This document shows positions 7,945-17,000 of a DNA stretch of 53,208 nucleotides, one piece after another; the stretch's first letter is position 1, and each line of letters begins with the position of its first letter. Source of the stretch: Planctomycetota bacterium (GTDB lineage Bacteria; Planctomycetota; Phycisphaerae; SM23-33). The translations under genes and the position numbers were made by a program. The notes beneath the pieces were generated by a model. It saw only the letters and a program-made list of their open reading frames with translations, made no database searches and was not told the DNA's origin. Location of the stretch: assembly GCA_012729725.1 (NCBI GenBank), contig JAAYCO010000075.1, positions 1 through 53,208 of the forward strand, in the 5' to 3' direction.

Positions 7945-9060
7945 ATGCGCGCCTCGCTCGCAGCCGTGCTGCTGTTGATGGCAGCCCAGGCACAGGTCTC
8001 TCTGGCCCAGAACAACGCCAACCTCAAGACGATCACCGTAACCGGAAGGGGCGATGGCAAAGACGCCGCCATGGCAGACGCCAAGCGCCGCGCGGTGGAG
8101 GAAGGCGCCGGATCGATCATCTATTCCGAATCGCAGACGCGCGACTTCCAGCTTATCAAGGACACGGTCCTTGCCCGCTCGGCAGGGTTCATTCAGGACG
8201 TGCGCGAACTGGGCGCCGGCGAGGAAGATGGAATCTACTGGGTGAAGATCGAGGCGACAGTGTCGATACAAGGCATCGTCGACATGTGGGGCACGGTCAA
8301 GAACCTGCTTCAATCAATGGGCAGGCCCAAGATCATGGTGTGGGTGACCGAGAAGATTGGGGATGAGCTTGTCGAAGACTCCACGGTGCAGGCCCGCATC
8401 GAGAACATCCTGCTTGAGAGCGGCTTCTTGCTGGTTGACCGCGAAAGAATCAAGCAGCTCATCAAGCGCGAACAGGATATTGCCGTGCTTGAAGACAAGC
8501 CCGAGCAGCTTATCGCGCTGATGAAGAAGGAAGGCGCGCAGATCTTCATCACCGGTTCCGCCAACGCAACGGGCAGGCCCCAGAACACCGGTGGAATGCA
8601 GCTTTTCGCATACGAGGCAGAGGCCAACATGCGATGCTACAACGCCGACACCGGCCAGCTTGTCTCGCGAGTGCCGGGCAAGCCCACTCGCGGCGTGCAG
8701 CGCGAATGGCGCAGCGCCGCCAAACAGGCCCTTGATTTCCAGGGCAAGCAGATCGCCCCGGTCGTGCAGGGAAACCTTCTTCAATTCTGGATGGACTGGC
8801 TCGGAGGCATTGGCGAGCTGATACTCCGCGTCGAGGGCGTATCGTTCAGCGATTACGTCGAACTTGAAGAGCAGCTAAAGCAGCTGCCGGACATCAAGGA
8901 CATCAACGTCGAGTACAGCAACGACATGGCGACGTTCTCGATTCAGTCACAGGCGCGGGCGCTTGACATAGCCAAGGAAATAGCCAAGAAGATCAAGACG
9001 CTCAAGATCAGCGACGTTTCCGCCAACGTCATAAAGGCAACTTACAAGCCTGCCCAGTAG
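7945..9060 (+). CDS. secreted LPP20/FlgT-like protein
   Basis: The 371-residue protein has a signal peptide (cleavage likely after SLA, residue 21). An LPP20/FlgT_N-like domain follows at about 30-115 ([36 protein letters not shown]). A CsgG/TolB-N-like domain comes next at about 125-230 ([44 protein letters not shown]). The last 100 residues form a further alpha-beta domain ([21 protein letters not shown]). This order is that of FlgT-type flagellar ring proteins, but no flagellar gene is present. GAAAGGA six bases before 7945 sets the start over an upstream TTG. The 3' end overlaps the convergent methyltransferase gene by 32 bp. Confidence 0.7.
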   Translation: MRASLAAVLLLMAAQAQVSLAQNNANLKTITVTGRGDGKDAAMADAKRRAVEEGAGSIIYSESQTRDFQLIKDTVLARSAGFIQDVRELGAGEEDGIYWVKIEATVSIQGIVDMWGTVKNLLQSMGRPKIMVWVTEKIGDELVEDSTVQARIENILLESGFLLVDRERIKQLIKREQDIAVLEDKPEQLIALMKKEGAQIFITGSANATGRPQNTGGMQLFAYEAEANMRCYNADTGQLVSRVPGKPTRGVQREWRSAAKQALDFQGKQIAPVVQGNLLQFWMDWLGGIGELILRVEGVSFSDYVELEEQLKQLPDIKDINVEYSNDMATFSIQSQARALDIAKEIAKKIKTLKISDVSANVIKATYKPAQ

Positions 9061-9919
9061 ACTTGCGTTTTCGGCGGCCCGTCGGCGGGGCGGATGTCAG
9101 AGGCTGATCCGACCCCGCAAGGGCGTCGCCGACTGCTGCCTGGTTCAGCCTTGCCTGAATCTGAGCGGCGTAGTTGGGGGAAAGCTCAAAGCCGATGAAC
9201 CTGCGCGCGAGTTTCTTGGCGACAACGAGCGTCGTGCCGCTTCCGCCGAACGGATCAAGAACCAGCTCGCCGGGGTTTGAGCACACCTTTATTATGCGCC
9301 CCAGGAGTTGTTCGGGCATCTGGCAGCCGTGCCAGCCCGCGCGCTCCGCAAAGGTGCCGCACACGCGGGGAAAGTACCACGTGTCCTCCTGCGAATCGAA
9401 GCCGTTTTCCAGATCCTGTGGCCGGAGAATCCACGTGTCATCCGGCAGGCGGCCTTTGGACACTGCCCTGGCGTCGGCATAGACAAGCTGGCGCGCCGAT
9501 GGAACGCGAATGGCGTCGCCGTTGAACGTGAAATTCTTGGGGTCTTTCACGAAGTGGAACAGGTGCGTGTGGCTTCGACTGAACTTGCGTTTGCAGTGAA
9601 CGCCGAACGTGTAGTACCAGATCACCCAGCTTCGGCAGGTGAGCTTGAGCTCCCGCTGGAAGATCATCTTCAACTCGGCTGCGAAGTCGTCGCCAATGGC
9701 CAGCCAGAATGCGCCGGCTGGCTTGAGCAGCTTCACAAGGGCCGCTCCCCATTTGCGCGTCCAGTCGAGATACTCCTCAGCCGCGACCTGGTCCTGGTAG
9801 ACGTCGTAGTCGTAGCCGATGTTGAAGGGCGGGTCGGCGAATGCAAGGTCAACCGAACCGGCGGGCATGGACTGCATTCCCGCCACGCAATCGGTATTGT
9901 GAAGGCGATTCTCCTCCAT
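9029..9919 (-). CDS. DNA adenine methyltransferase, beta-class order
   Basis: The 296-residue enzyme has the catalytic [11 protein letters not shown] motif near the N-terminus and the SAM-binding [17 protein letters not shown] motif near the C-terminus. This is the order of beta-class N6-adenine or N4-cytosine methylases such as CcrM. AAAAGGA eight bases upstream favours the ATG at 9919 over that at 9952. No restriction endonuclease or specificity subunit is adjacent, so it appears to be an orphan enzyme with a role in regulation or strand marking. The target sequence cannot be read from the protein. It overlaps the FlgT-like gene tail to tail. Confidence 0.85.
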   Translation of the reverse strand: MEENRLHNTDCVAGMQSMPAGSVDLAFADPPFNIGYDYDVYQDQVAAEEYLDWTRKWGAALVKLLKPAGAFWLAIGDDFAAELKMIFQRELKLTCRSWVIWYYTFGVHCKRKFSRSHTHLFHFVKDPKNFTFNGDAIRVPSARQLVYADARAVSKGRLPDDTWILRPQDLENGFDSQEDTWYFPRVCGTFAERAGWHGCQMPEQLLGRIIKVCSNPGELVLDPFGGSGTTLVVAKKLARRFIGFELSPNYAAQIQARLNQAAVGDALAGSDQPLTSAPPTGRRKRKSTGQACKLPL

Positions 9920-10017
9920 GACGGCATCCTTTTCCCTGTATCGCAGGCCCATCGGCCCGGCAGGACTTGAACCATCCTAATTCCGCCGGGCCCGCGCATC
10001 AAGGCGGCGTTGCTGAA

Positions 10018-11292
10018 TCAGAACGTCTGCCAGGCAGGGGGGTTCTTCAGCTTGTAAAGCATCTCGCCGGCCTTGGGCACATAGAGCCTGCCGAGGTCTT
10101 CCTTGCCCTGCCAGTACGAAACGTCGATCCCGGCGGGGTCGCGGTAGCCCATGTTGATGCGCTTGCAGGTCTCGGCGGGTATCGCCGTCGCCAGCGTGAC
10201 CTTGACGCGGGGCTTCTCGACGCCGTCTTCGTACGTGCCTATGCCGCGAACGTGAGTGGAGTGCGCCACCACGCCCCACGGATAGTGCTTGAACTTGTCC
10301 CACTGCTTGAGGAAGTAATCCCGCGTGTGGTAGCCGATTTTCTCGATGACGGCGCCATGAGTCACGGATATCTCGCGCAGGTGGGGGGCGTAGATGATCA
10401 GTTCCCCCCCGTCGGCGACCACGCATTCCATCTTGTACATGCACTTGCCGCCGGTCCACAGCTCGTCGTACATCGCCGGCGCGCGGGAAAGGATCGACTC
10501 GAACGGCTTGTCCACGTAAATGATGTGCAGCTTGTCGGACAAATCCGCCGCCGCCGACCAGCTTTGCCGCACCTCGCCGAAGTACATGCCTGCAAGATCG
10601 TCGCCCTTGACCACCATGCTGATGGCGAACTTGGGCACCGTAACCATCGCGGCTGCCGCCTCGATTACCGCGCGCACCGGCGTGTTCTTTGTGCCGATGA
10701 TTCGCGGATTTGTTATCACCGCGCCAAGCCAGTGGAAGAAATTCGTCATGTCCGGCCCGCACACGCCCGGAAAGAGGTACTTCGTACCGCCCGAAAAGCC
10801 AACGACCTCGTGCGGGAACACCGGGCCGACAATCACAACCATGTCGTACCCGAGCACGCGCTTGTTGATCGTGACGGGAACCTCCATGGAAAACAGCCCG
10901 TTGGATATCTCGTTAATCCTGTCCGCCGACAACACGCCAACCTGCTGGAGGGCGGATGGGTCGTTCCATGAGTGGTTGTACACGTTGACGCCTGGAAACG
11001 CCTCGTGACGCTTGCCGCTGGGGACGCACAGCAGTTTGTCGATCTGCTCGTCCGTCATCGCCGGGTGGGTGCCCAGGGCGATCATGAAGTCCAACTGCGC
11101 AACCTTGCCCGCCAGGGCGGAGTGCAACTCCCGCAGCACCTGCCCAAGCGGACACGTGCGGGTGTAATCGGGTATGATCGCCAGCACCTTTTTGCCGTTG
11201 GCGCCAAGGGCGGCCGCTGCCTGATGAACCGTCTGATTGACTTCCTGATCACTGAGCGGACCCGTGGTCCTGCCGATGCCCAAAACATCCAT
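10018..11292 (-). CDS. larA: LarA-type nickel-pincer racemase/epimerase
   Basis: The 424-residue protein matches LarA (DUF2088), which racemises lactate or other 2-hydroxy acids with a nickel-pincer nucleotide. Residues used by the known enzyme are conserved with exact spacing: D42 and R45 (PDYTRTCP), H76 (ALGTHPAMT), H161, the pincer-attaching Lys171 (HEVVGFSGGTK) and H187 (NFFHW). Spacing of 10 and 16 residues between the last three equals that of the lactate racemase from Lactobacillus. The cofactor genes larB, larC and larE are not nearby. Substrate may differ from lactate. AAGGAG lies nine bases before the ATG. Confidence 0.85.
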   Translation of the reverse strand: MDVLGIGRTTGPLSDQEVNQTVHQAAAALGANGKKVLAIIPDYTRTCPLGQVLRELHSALAGKVAQLDFMIALGTHPAMTDEQIDKLLCVPSGKRHEAFPGVNVYNHSWNDPSALQQVGVLSADRINEISNGLFSMEVPVTINKRVLGYDMVVIVGPVFPHEVVGFSGGTKYLFPGVCGPDMTNFFHWLGAVITNPRIIGTKNTPVRAVIEAAAAMVTVPKFAISMVVKGDDLAGMYFGEVRQSWSAAADLSDKLHIIYVDKPFESILSRAPAMYDELWTGGKCMYKMECVVADGGELIIYAPHLREISVTHGAVIEKIGYHTRDYFLKQWDKFKHYPWGVVAHSTHVRGIGTYEDGVEKPRVKVTLATAIPAETCKRINMGYRDPAGIDVSYWQGKEDLGRLYVPKAGEMLYKLKNPPAWQTF

Positions 11293-11328
11293 TTGCCCAA
11301 ACTCCTTGCCGCCGGGGACGCCGACGAT

Positions 11329-11340
11329 GCTTTTAAAAGC
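11329..11340. promoter_or_regulatory. 12-bp perfect palindrome upstream of larA
   Basis: GCTTTTAAAAGC is a perfect palindrome 37 bp before the larA start, in the region shared with the divergent glycosyltransferase gene. It could be an operator; no regulator is assigned. Confidence 0.35.
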
Positions 11341-11406
11341 AATTGTAATGGAAAAGTCGTACCCAGAATACCGATAAACATCAAGTGGGCCAAGTTGCCT
11401 TTTTTG

Positions 11407-11429
11407 CCCCCATGCCGCCGATGTAGAAT
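11407..11429 (+). promoter_or_regulatory. possible -10 region of the glycosyltransferase gene
   Basis: TAGAAT (11424-11429) matches the -10 consensus in five of six bases and lies 43 bp before the ATG. The -35 region is only a T-rich stretch. Confidence 0.3.
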
Positions 11430-11471
11430 AGCGGTCTGTTGTGGTTGTTCATCTTTGCACAGGGAATATAC

Positions 11472-13214
11472 ATGATAGTTGTTCACGTTACTCACGAGGC
11501 GGTGGAAAAGATCGGCGGAATCGGGGCGGTGATCGCTGGCTTGGCAACCGCAAAGGCTTATACCAGCAAGGTTTCCAGGACGATCCTTGTCGGCCCGCTG
11601 CTTTCGACCGACAGTCCGGTGAACATGCGGCTGGGCAAGGGCGGGCAGGTTATTTACAGCTCGCTGGACGCAATTCACACCCCGCCATGGCGCGAGAAGT
11701 TCCTGCCCATAGAGAAGACCTACGACGTTGGCATCATCTACGGAACCCGACAGATAGACGACGCCTACAACGGCGCCAAGGTGCAGGCCGAGGTGCTTTT
11801 GGTGGATGTATTCCACGCAAATTCGGCGCGCCTGAATCTCTTCAAGGCGGAATTGTTCCGCAAGTTCGAGGTTCCGTCGATGGAGTTCCAGGACTGCTGG
11901 GAGTACGAAGAATACGTTCGCCTTGCCGAGCCTGCCTTCGAGGCGCTCAAGGCCATCGGCTGCAATGGTTCCAGCGAGCCGAAGGTAATTCTGGCCCACG
12001 AGTACATGGGCATGCCGCTGGCGCTGAAGGCGGTCCTGTCGGGCAGTCCCAACACGCGGACCGTCTTTTACGCGCACGAGGTGGCGTCGGTGCGCCCGGT
12101 TGTCGAGAAGCATCCCGGGCACGACACGATGTTCTACAACGTGCTTGAACAGGGCTCTCGGCGCGGGCAGGTGCTTGAGGACATATTCCCGTCGGTCAGA
12201 AGCAACTACAAACACGGGCTGGTGAGGGCAGCGAGGTATCTCGATTGCGTGTTCGCCGTCGGAGATTATGTCCGCGAGGAGCTGCGGTTCCTGGACAATC
12301 ACTTCAAGCACATGGAAATGGACCTGGTTTACAACGGCATACCCGCTGTTCATATTTCGCTTGAACAGAAGAACGCATCGAGGGGGCGGATGCGGTCTTA
12401 CGCCTCGGCGCTTAGCGGGCGCATGCCGACGTGGATATTCTCGCACGTGTGCCGTCCGGTGCTCAGCAAGGGCATATGGCGCGACCTGCGGGTGATGCAC
12501 CAGATCGAGCCGCTTCTGGCGGCTCGCGGCGAGACGGCAACGCTGTTCATGCTTGGGACGCTTGCCGGACAGCGCCGGCCTCACGACGTGCGCCAGATGG
12601 AAAAGCGCTACGGCTGGCCAATGCACCACGAGATGGGCTACCCCGATCTGTGCCAGGGGGAAGAGGTGCTCGGCGACATTTTCGAGCAGTTCAACCGCAA
12701 CCACCAGGCCTGCCAGGCGGTGCTTGTCAACCAGTGGGACTGGAACCGCCAGGTCTGCGGCGACCTTATGCCCGAGGATATGACGCTGGCCGACATTCGC
12801 ATCGGCACCGACGTGGAATTCGGCATGAGCGTTTATGAGCCCTTCGGCATCAGCCAGTTCGAGCCGCTGGCGTTCGGGGCGATATGCGTGGTTTCCAACG
12901 TCTGCGGGTGCACCGGCTTCGCAAGGTCCGCCTCAAAGGGCAAGCTTAACGGCAACATCATAGAAGCCAACTTCTGCCGCCTGCCCTCGGAAATGGCAAT
13001 TCCCGAATTGCTTGACCTGAGCATTGCCCAGCGGGACGTCATCGAGTCGCAAGAGGCCCAGCGTCTGGCCGAGATTATCGACTCAAGACTTCCTCGCGGA
13101 GATGACGAAATTAAGAAGATGATCGAGCGGGGCTATGGCCTGGCTCGGATGATGAGCTGGGAGCGCGTGGTTGACGATCTGTTCCTGCCCAGCCTTGACA
13201 GGGCCGCCAAATAA
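11472..13214 (+). CDS. GT-B glycosyltransferase, glycogen/starch synthase-like
   Basis: The 580-residue protein begins with HEAVEKIGGIGAVIAGL, which matches the KTGG loop region of GT5 glycogen synthases and of GT4 relatives. Near the C-terminus it carries the retaining GT-B E-x7-E signature in YEPFGISQFEPLAFG, followed by a variable-loop segment ending in GCTGF. It is about 100 residues longer than bacterial GlgA. It probably makes or elongates a glucan from a nucleotide sugar in the cytosol, but donor and acceptor cannot be told. AGGGA (11461-11465) six bases before 11472 sets the start. It is divergent from larA and followed by an Rrf2 gene after 36 bp. Confidence 0.7.
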   Translation: MIVVHVTHEAVEKIGGIGAVIAGLATAKAYTSKVSRTILVGPLLSTDSPVNMRLGKGGQVIYSSLDAIHTPPWREKFLPIEKTYDVGIIYGTRQIDDAYNGAKVQAEVLLVDVFHANSARLNLFKAELFRKFEVPSMEFQDCWEYEEYVRLAEPAFEALKAIGCNGSSEPKVILAHEYMGMPLALKAVLSGSPNTRTVFYAHEVASVRPVVEKHPGHDTMFYNVLEQGSRRGQVLEDIFPSVRSNYKHGLVRAARYLDCVFAVGDYVREELRFLDNHFKHMEMDLVYNGIPAVHISLEQKNASRGRMRSYASALSGRMPTWIFSHVCRPVLSKGIWRDLRVMHQIEPLLAARGETATLFMLGTLAGQRRPHDVRQMEKRYGWPMHHEMGYPDLCQGEEVLGDIFEQFNRNHQACQAVLVNQWDWNRQVCGDLMPEDMTLADIRIGTDVEFGMSVYEPFGISQFEPLAFGAICVVSNVCGCTGFARSASKGKLNGNIIEANFCRLPSEMAIPELLDLSIAQRDVIESQEAQRLAEIIDSRLPRGDDEIKKMIERGYGLARMMSWERVVDDLFLPSLDRAAK

Positions 13215-13250
13215 GGCCCCGAAAGAGCACGATACCAAGCTGAGGCGAAT

Positions 13251-13670
13251 ATGAAGCTATCAACGGCTGCGGAACTGGCTATCAAGGGCATGACCGAGGT
13301 CGCCGAGCATTATGAAACGGGCCACGTCAACATCGAGACCATTTGCGGGGCAAGGAGCCTTCCTCGCCAGTACCTCAGCAAGATATTCAACACGCTCACC
13401 AAGGCCGGTCTGGTGACGCCCATCCGCGGCAAGCACGGGGGGTATACGCTCAGCAGAGATCCGTCGAAAATCACGCTGCTTCAGATAATCGAGGCAATAG
13501 AAGGCCCGCTGGCGGTGAATCTTTGCCAGCACACGCCGTCTCAATGTTCGGCCAGGGACTGTAATACCCGCCAGGTCTGGAAGGACATTCAAAGGTATGT
13601 GCGCCAGCGGCTCTCGGCAACCACGCTTGCCGATTGCATGGCCGCTCAACCTGCGACGGCGCGAAAATAG
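13251..13670 (+). CDS. Rrf2-family transcriptional regulator
   Basis: The 139-residue protein has the Rrf2 winged-helix domain: KLSTAAELAIKGMTEVA, QYLSKIFNTLTKAGLV as recognition helix, and RGKHGGYTLSRDP as wing. Three cysteines in LCQHTPSQCSARDC (C-x6-C-x4-C) resemble the Fe-S ligands of IscR and NsrR, so it may sense iron-sulfur status, oxygen or nitric oxide. No isc or suf gene is in the window, so targets are unknown. It may be cotranscribed with the glycosyltransferase gene 36 bp upstream. Confidence 0.88.
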   Translation: MKLSTAAELAIKGMTEVAEHYETGHVNIETICGARSLPRQYLSKIFNTLTKAGLVTPIRGKHGGYTLSRDPSKITLLQIIEAIEGPLAVNLCQHTPSQCSARDCNTRQVWKDIQRYVRQRLSATTLADCMAAQPATARK

Positions 13671-13679
13671 TTGTGGATC

Positions 13680-13709
13680 GCCGTCCGGGGCGGGGCGCAA
13701 GCGGACGGC
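13680..13709 (+). terminator. hairpin after the Rrf2 gene
   Basis: GCCGTCCG (13680-13687) pairs with CGGACGGC (13702-13709), starting 9 bp after the stop codon, and is followed by TGGGCTGTTTCT. The T-tract is weak, so termination is likely but not certain. Confidence 0.45.
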
Positions 13710-14077
13710 TGGGCTGTTTCTGAGGCCGGGGCGAGGGGCATATCTTCTTTCTCTAATTGTGCTGTGCGCGCACAGCGCGGGCGAATTTTGACTTGCAAAT
13801 CTCCTTGCATGTGGCGTATCCTGCTTCGCCAGTTGAAGGTATAGCGAAATCCATCAGGAATTATCGCGAAAGTGCCGTCGGCGCCCTTGTGTTCCGGCCG
13901 CGGCGCTCAAGAAAGCCCAGCGGAATTATTTTGTTTTTATTCATAGATACCCGTTTTCAGGTGTGTGCGCGAAATGTTTAACGGCTCGGCGGATGGCGTT
14001 CATTTTTCCGTGAACCCATCGTTTCACGCCCGGGCGGCCCGGTCGGTATACGGGCAGCTTAGGAAAGGAGTAGGGCA
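13710..14077 (+). promoter_or_regulatory. long regulatory gap upstream of the secretin gene
   Basis: No convincing gene lies here. It holds the perfect 16-bp palindrome GCTGTGCGCGCACAGC (13761-13776), a TTGACT box at 13788-13793, an inverted repeat TGCAA-N6-TTGCA (13794-13809), and an AT-rich patch near 13925-13945. No well-spaced -10 box could be tied to the TTGACT. AGGAAAGGAG (14061-14070) is a strong ribosome site seven bases before the GTG at 14078. Confidence 0.5.
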
Positions 14078-17000
14078 GTGCTTGACTCTCGCAGATTCTT
14101 GTCCCTGACGTTTGGGATCGCCTTCATGCTTGCCTTTGCCTGCGTCGCAACGGCACAAACCAGCGACGCCGACGCCGCCTCGGCCCTGCTTCAGCAGGGT
14201 ATCAAGGAGTATCAGGCGTACAACTTCTCACAGTCCAAGGCGGTGCTGCTGAAGGTGGACCAGGGATCTCTCAACCAGGCGGACCGCATCACCCTGGCCG
14301 AGTATCTCAACAGGGTGGACGGCGCGATCCGCCGCCAAAGCGCCGCCCAGGAAGCTCTCGAAGCAGGCGTCAGCGCCCTTGAAAACAACAATCTTGAAGA
14401 TGCCCGCCGGAACTTCGCCCTGGCCGCCGACAGCGAGTTCCTGCCCCCGTCGCAGCGTCAGGCCGCCCAGCAGCAGTTGGTGCTGACCGAGCAGCGAATC
14501 GCCGCCGCCCCGGCAGCAGCCCCGGCGCAGACCGACGCGCAGCCAGTTGTCGTCCAGGCTCAAGACCAGGCCGACGCCGAGGTCGCCCAGGCAGAGCCTG
14601 CAGAAACCGCCGCCCCTGCCGAAACAGCAACTCCGGTGACGCCGGCGCCGGTGATCGAAGATCCAATGGCGCAGGTCGAACGTAACCGCGCACAGGCCCG
14701 CGAACTGCTCGAACAAGCCCGCCTTGAAATGCAGCTTGAGCAGTACCAGACCGCCCTGACGAGGCTGAGACAGGCACAGGCGCTGGCTCCGAACCTGCCA
14801 GAGATTGAGCAGGCGCTCAGCGAGGCCGAGGCCCGAGTGGCCCAGCGCGAGCAGGCCGGCGATCATCTCAGTGAATTGGCCCGCAGAATTCAGCGTTACA
14901 AGCAGGCAGCCGATATCAGCATCGAAGAATCGCTCCGCCGGGCCCGCGAGATAGTCTCCGCCGCCCAGACGGGCGCCGAATTCGACGCAGCCGCCGGCGC
15001 AATCAACGTTGCAGAAAACACGCTGGCCTCCAACCGCCAGTACTACAGCGCCGAGGAAATCCGCCAGCGCGAGATGCGGATCGGCGAGGTTGACCGTCTT
15101 GTCACCCGCAGCCGGGCGGACTGGGAGCGAGCCCAGGCCGACGCCGCAAGGGCCGCAATCGCTCAGCAGGAGGCCCAGAGAATCGCCGGCCAGCAGGCGG
15201 CGTTCCAGCAGGAACTTGACCGCCTCAGCGACCAGGCCCAGGTGCTTGTCCGCGGCAGGCAGTATGACGAAGCCATCTCCGTGCTGGAGCAGATCGTCCG
15301 CCTTGAGCCCAACAACCGCTGGGCTCGCGAGCAAATAACGCTTCTGGAGCAGATCAGCATTCTTGAAAAGGACCGTTCAGCCAATCACGACCGCACCCTG
15401 CAGACGCAGATGTCGCTGGTTGACCTTCGCGAGTCAGAGATACCCTGGTACGACCTGATTCGCTATCCCCGCGACTGGCGCGATATCACGGCCCGCCGTC
15501 AGCCTCTGAGCGATGGCCTGGGCAGCGAAAACGAAGCCAGCAGAGCCCTGAACAACCGGCTCAAGACCATGCGGATTCCCCGCGTGCAGTTCGACAACGT
15601 CGGGCTTGAAGCCGTTATCGACTGGATTCAGAACTTCGCCAACATCAACATCCATGTCAAGTGGCCCGCGCTGGAGCAGTCTTCCCCGCCGATCACCCCC
15701 GATTCGCAGGTCAGAGGCATCAACCTGACCAACGTCACGGTTGAAAAGGCCCTGAGGACAATCCTTGAAGATGTCAGCGGTGGGTGGACGCCGTTAACGT
15801 ACCTGGTCGAAGATGGGGTTTTGACGATATCGACCCGGGAAGACCTTTCGGCGATGCGCTACCGTCGGACGGAAGTCTACGACATTCGCGACTTGATTAT
15901 CGCCGTGCCGGACTTCGCCGGTCCTCGCATGGAGGTTGGCAACGCCGGCAGCAGCAACGGCGGAGGCGGCAGCCTGTTCAACGAAGACGATGACGACGAC
16001 GATAACAATGACGACGCCCCCAGCAGGCAGGAAATCATCACCTCCATCATCGATCTCATCACCGGCACCATTGACCCGACCTCGTGGCGAGGCGACATGG
16101 GCGGCGACATCGGCTCGATACGCCAGATTCACGGGCAGCTCGTCATTACCCAAACACCCGACAACCACCGTGAGATTCTAGAGCTTATCAACAAGCTAAG
16201 AGAAGCGCAGGCGATTCAGATAGCTATCGAAACTCGGTTCGTGTCGGTGTTGACCGGCTTCCTCAACCAGATCGGCCTCGACCTGCAAATGTACTTTAAC
16301 ACCGGATCGAGACTCGGCGGCGGCGGTGTAACGGTTGATCCCGCCACAGGCGCTGTTGTGCCCGTGAACGGCCCGTCCGGCTGGACTTGGGGCGGGCATA
16401 AGGCGAGTGGCACCAACTCGCTGACGCCGATTCCCGTCCTGCAACGCACGTTTGACGACTTCTCCAACGTGGTGGGCGTTGAAACCCGCGGCACGACCAG
16501 CCAGAAGATCGGGCAGTTGGTGACGGAGCCCGGCCTGGTCGTGGCAGGCACGTTCCTGGACGACATACAGGTGGACTTCCTCTTGGCGGCCACCCAGGCC
16601 AGCCAGACGTCACGCGCAATGACCGCTCCGCGTTTGACGCTGTTCAACGGCCAGCGGGCCTATGTCACCGTGGGCACAAGAACGGCTTACGTATCCGACA
16701 TCAGTCCGGTGGTTTCGGGCAACGTCATATCGTTTGAACCTGAAGTCGAGGATATTCTCACAGGTGCGATCATGGATGTCCGCGGCACGGTCTCCGCGGA
16801 TCGGCGGTACGTCACGCTTGAGGTTCGGCCCCAGTTGAGCGAGCTTATTGGCTTCAGGCCGTACGCAACGCAGAGCCAAATTGAGGCCGACGGTTCTCGC
16901 ACGGACATCGGCATACTGCTGCTGCCGACCATCTCTGTGCAGGAGCTGATGACGGTGGTTTCGGTTCCCGACGGCGGAACGCTTCTGTTGGGCGGCCAGA

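Noticed and set aside
9967-10971. 334-codon open frame on the plus strand
   Set aside because: It is antisense to larA, whose catalytic residues are all conserved.
11082-12704. 540-codon open frame on the minus strand
   Set aside because: It covers the glycosyltransferase gene and the start of larA in the opposite frame and has no recognisable domain.
13757-13981. 74-codon open frame in the gap before the secretin gene
   Set aside because: No ribosome site, no family resemblance, and it begins at the 16-bp palindrome; the gap is better read as regulatory.
14228-15334. 368-codon Leu/Gly-rich open frame on the minus strand
   Set aside because: It mirrors the Ala/Gln-rich helical part of the secretin; no motif was found.
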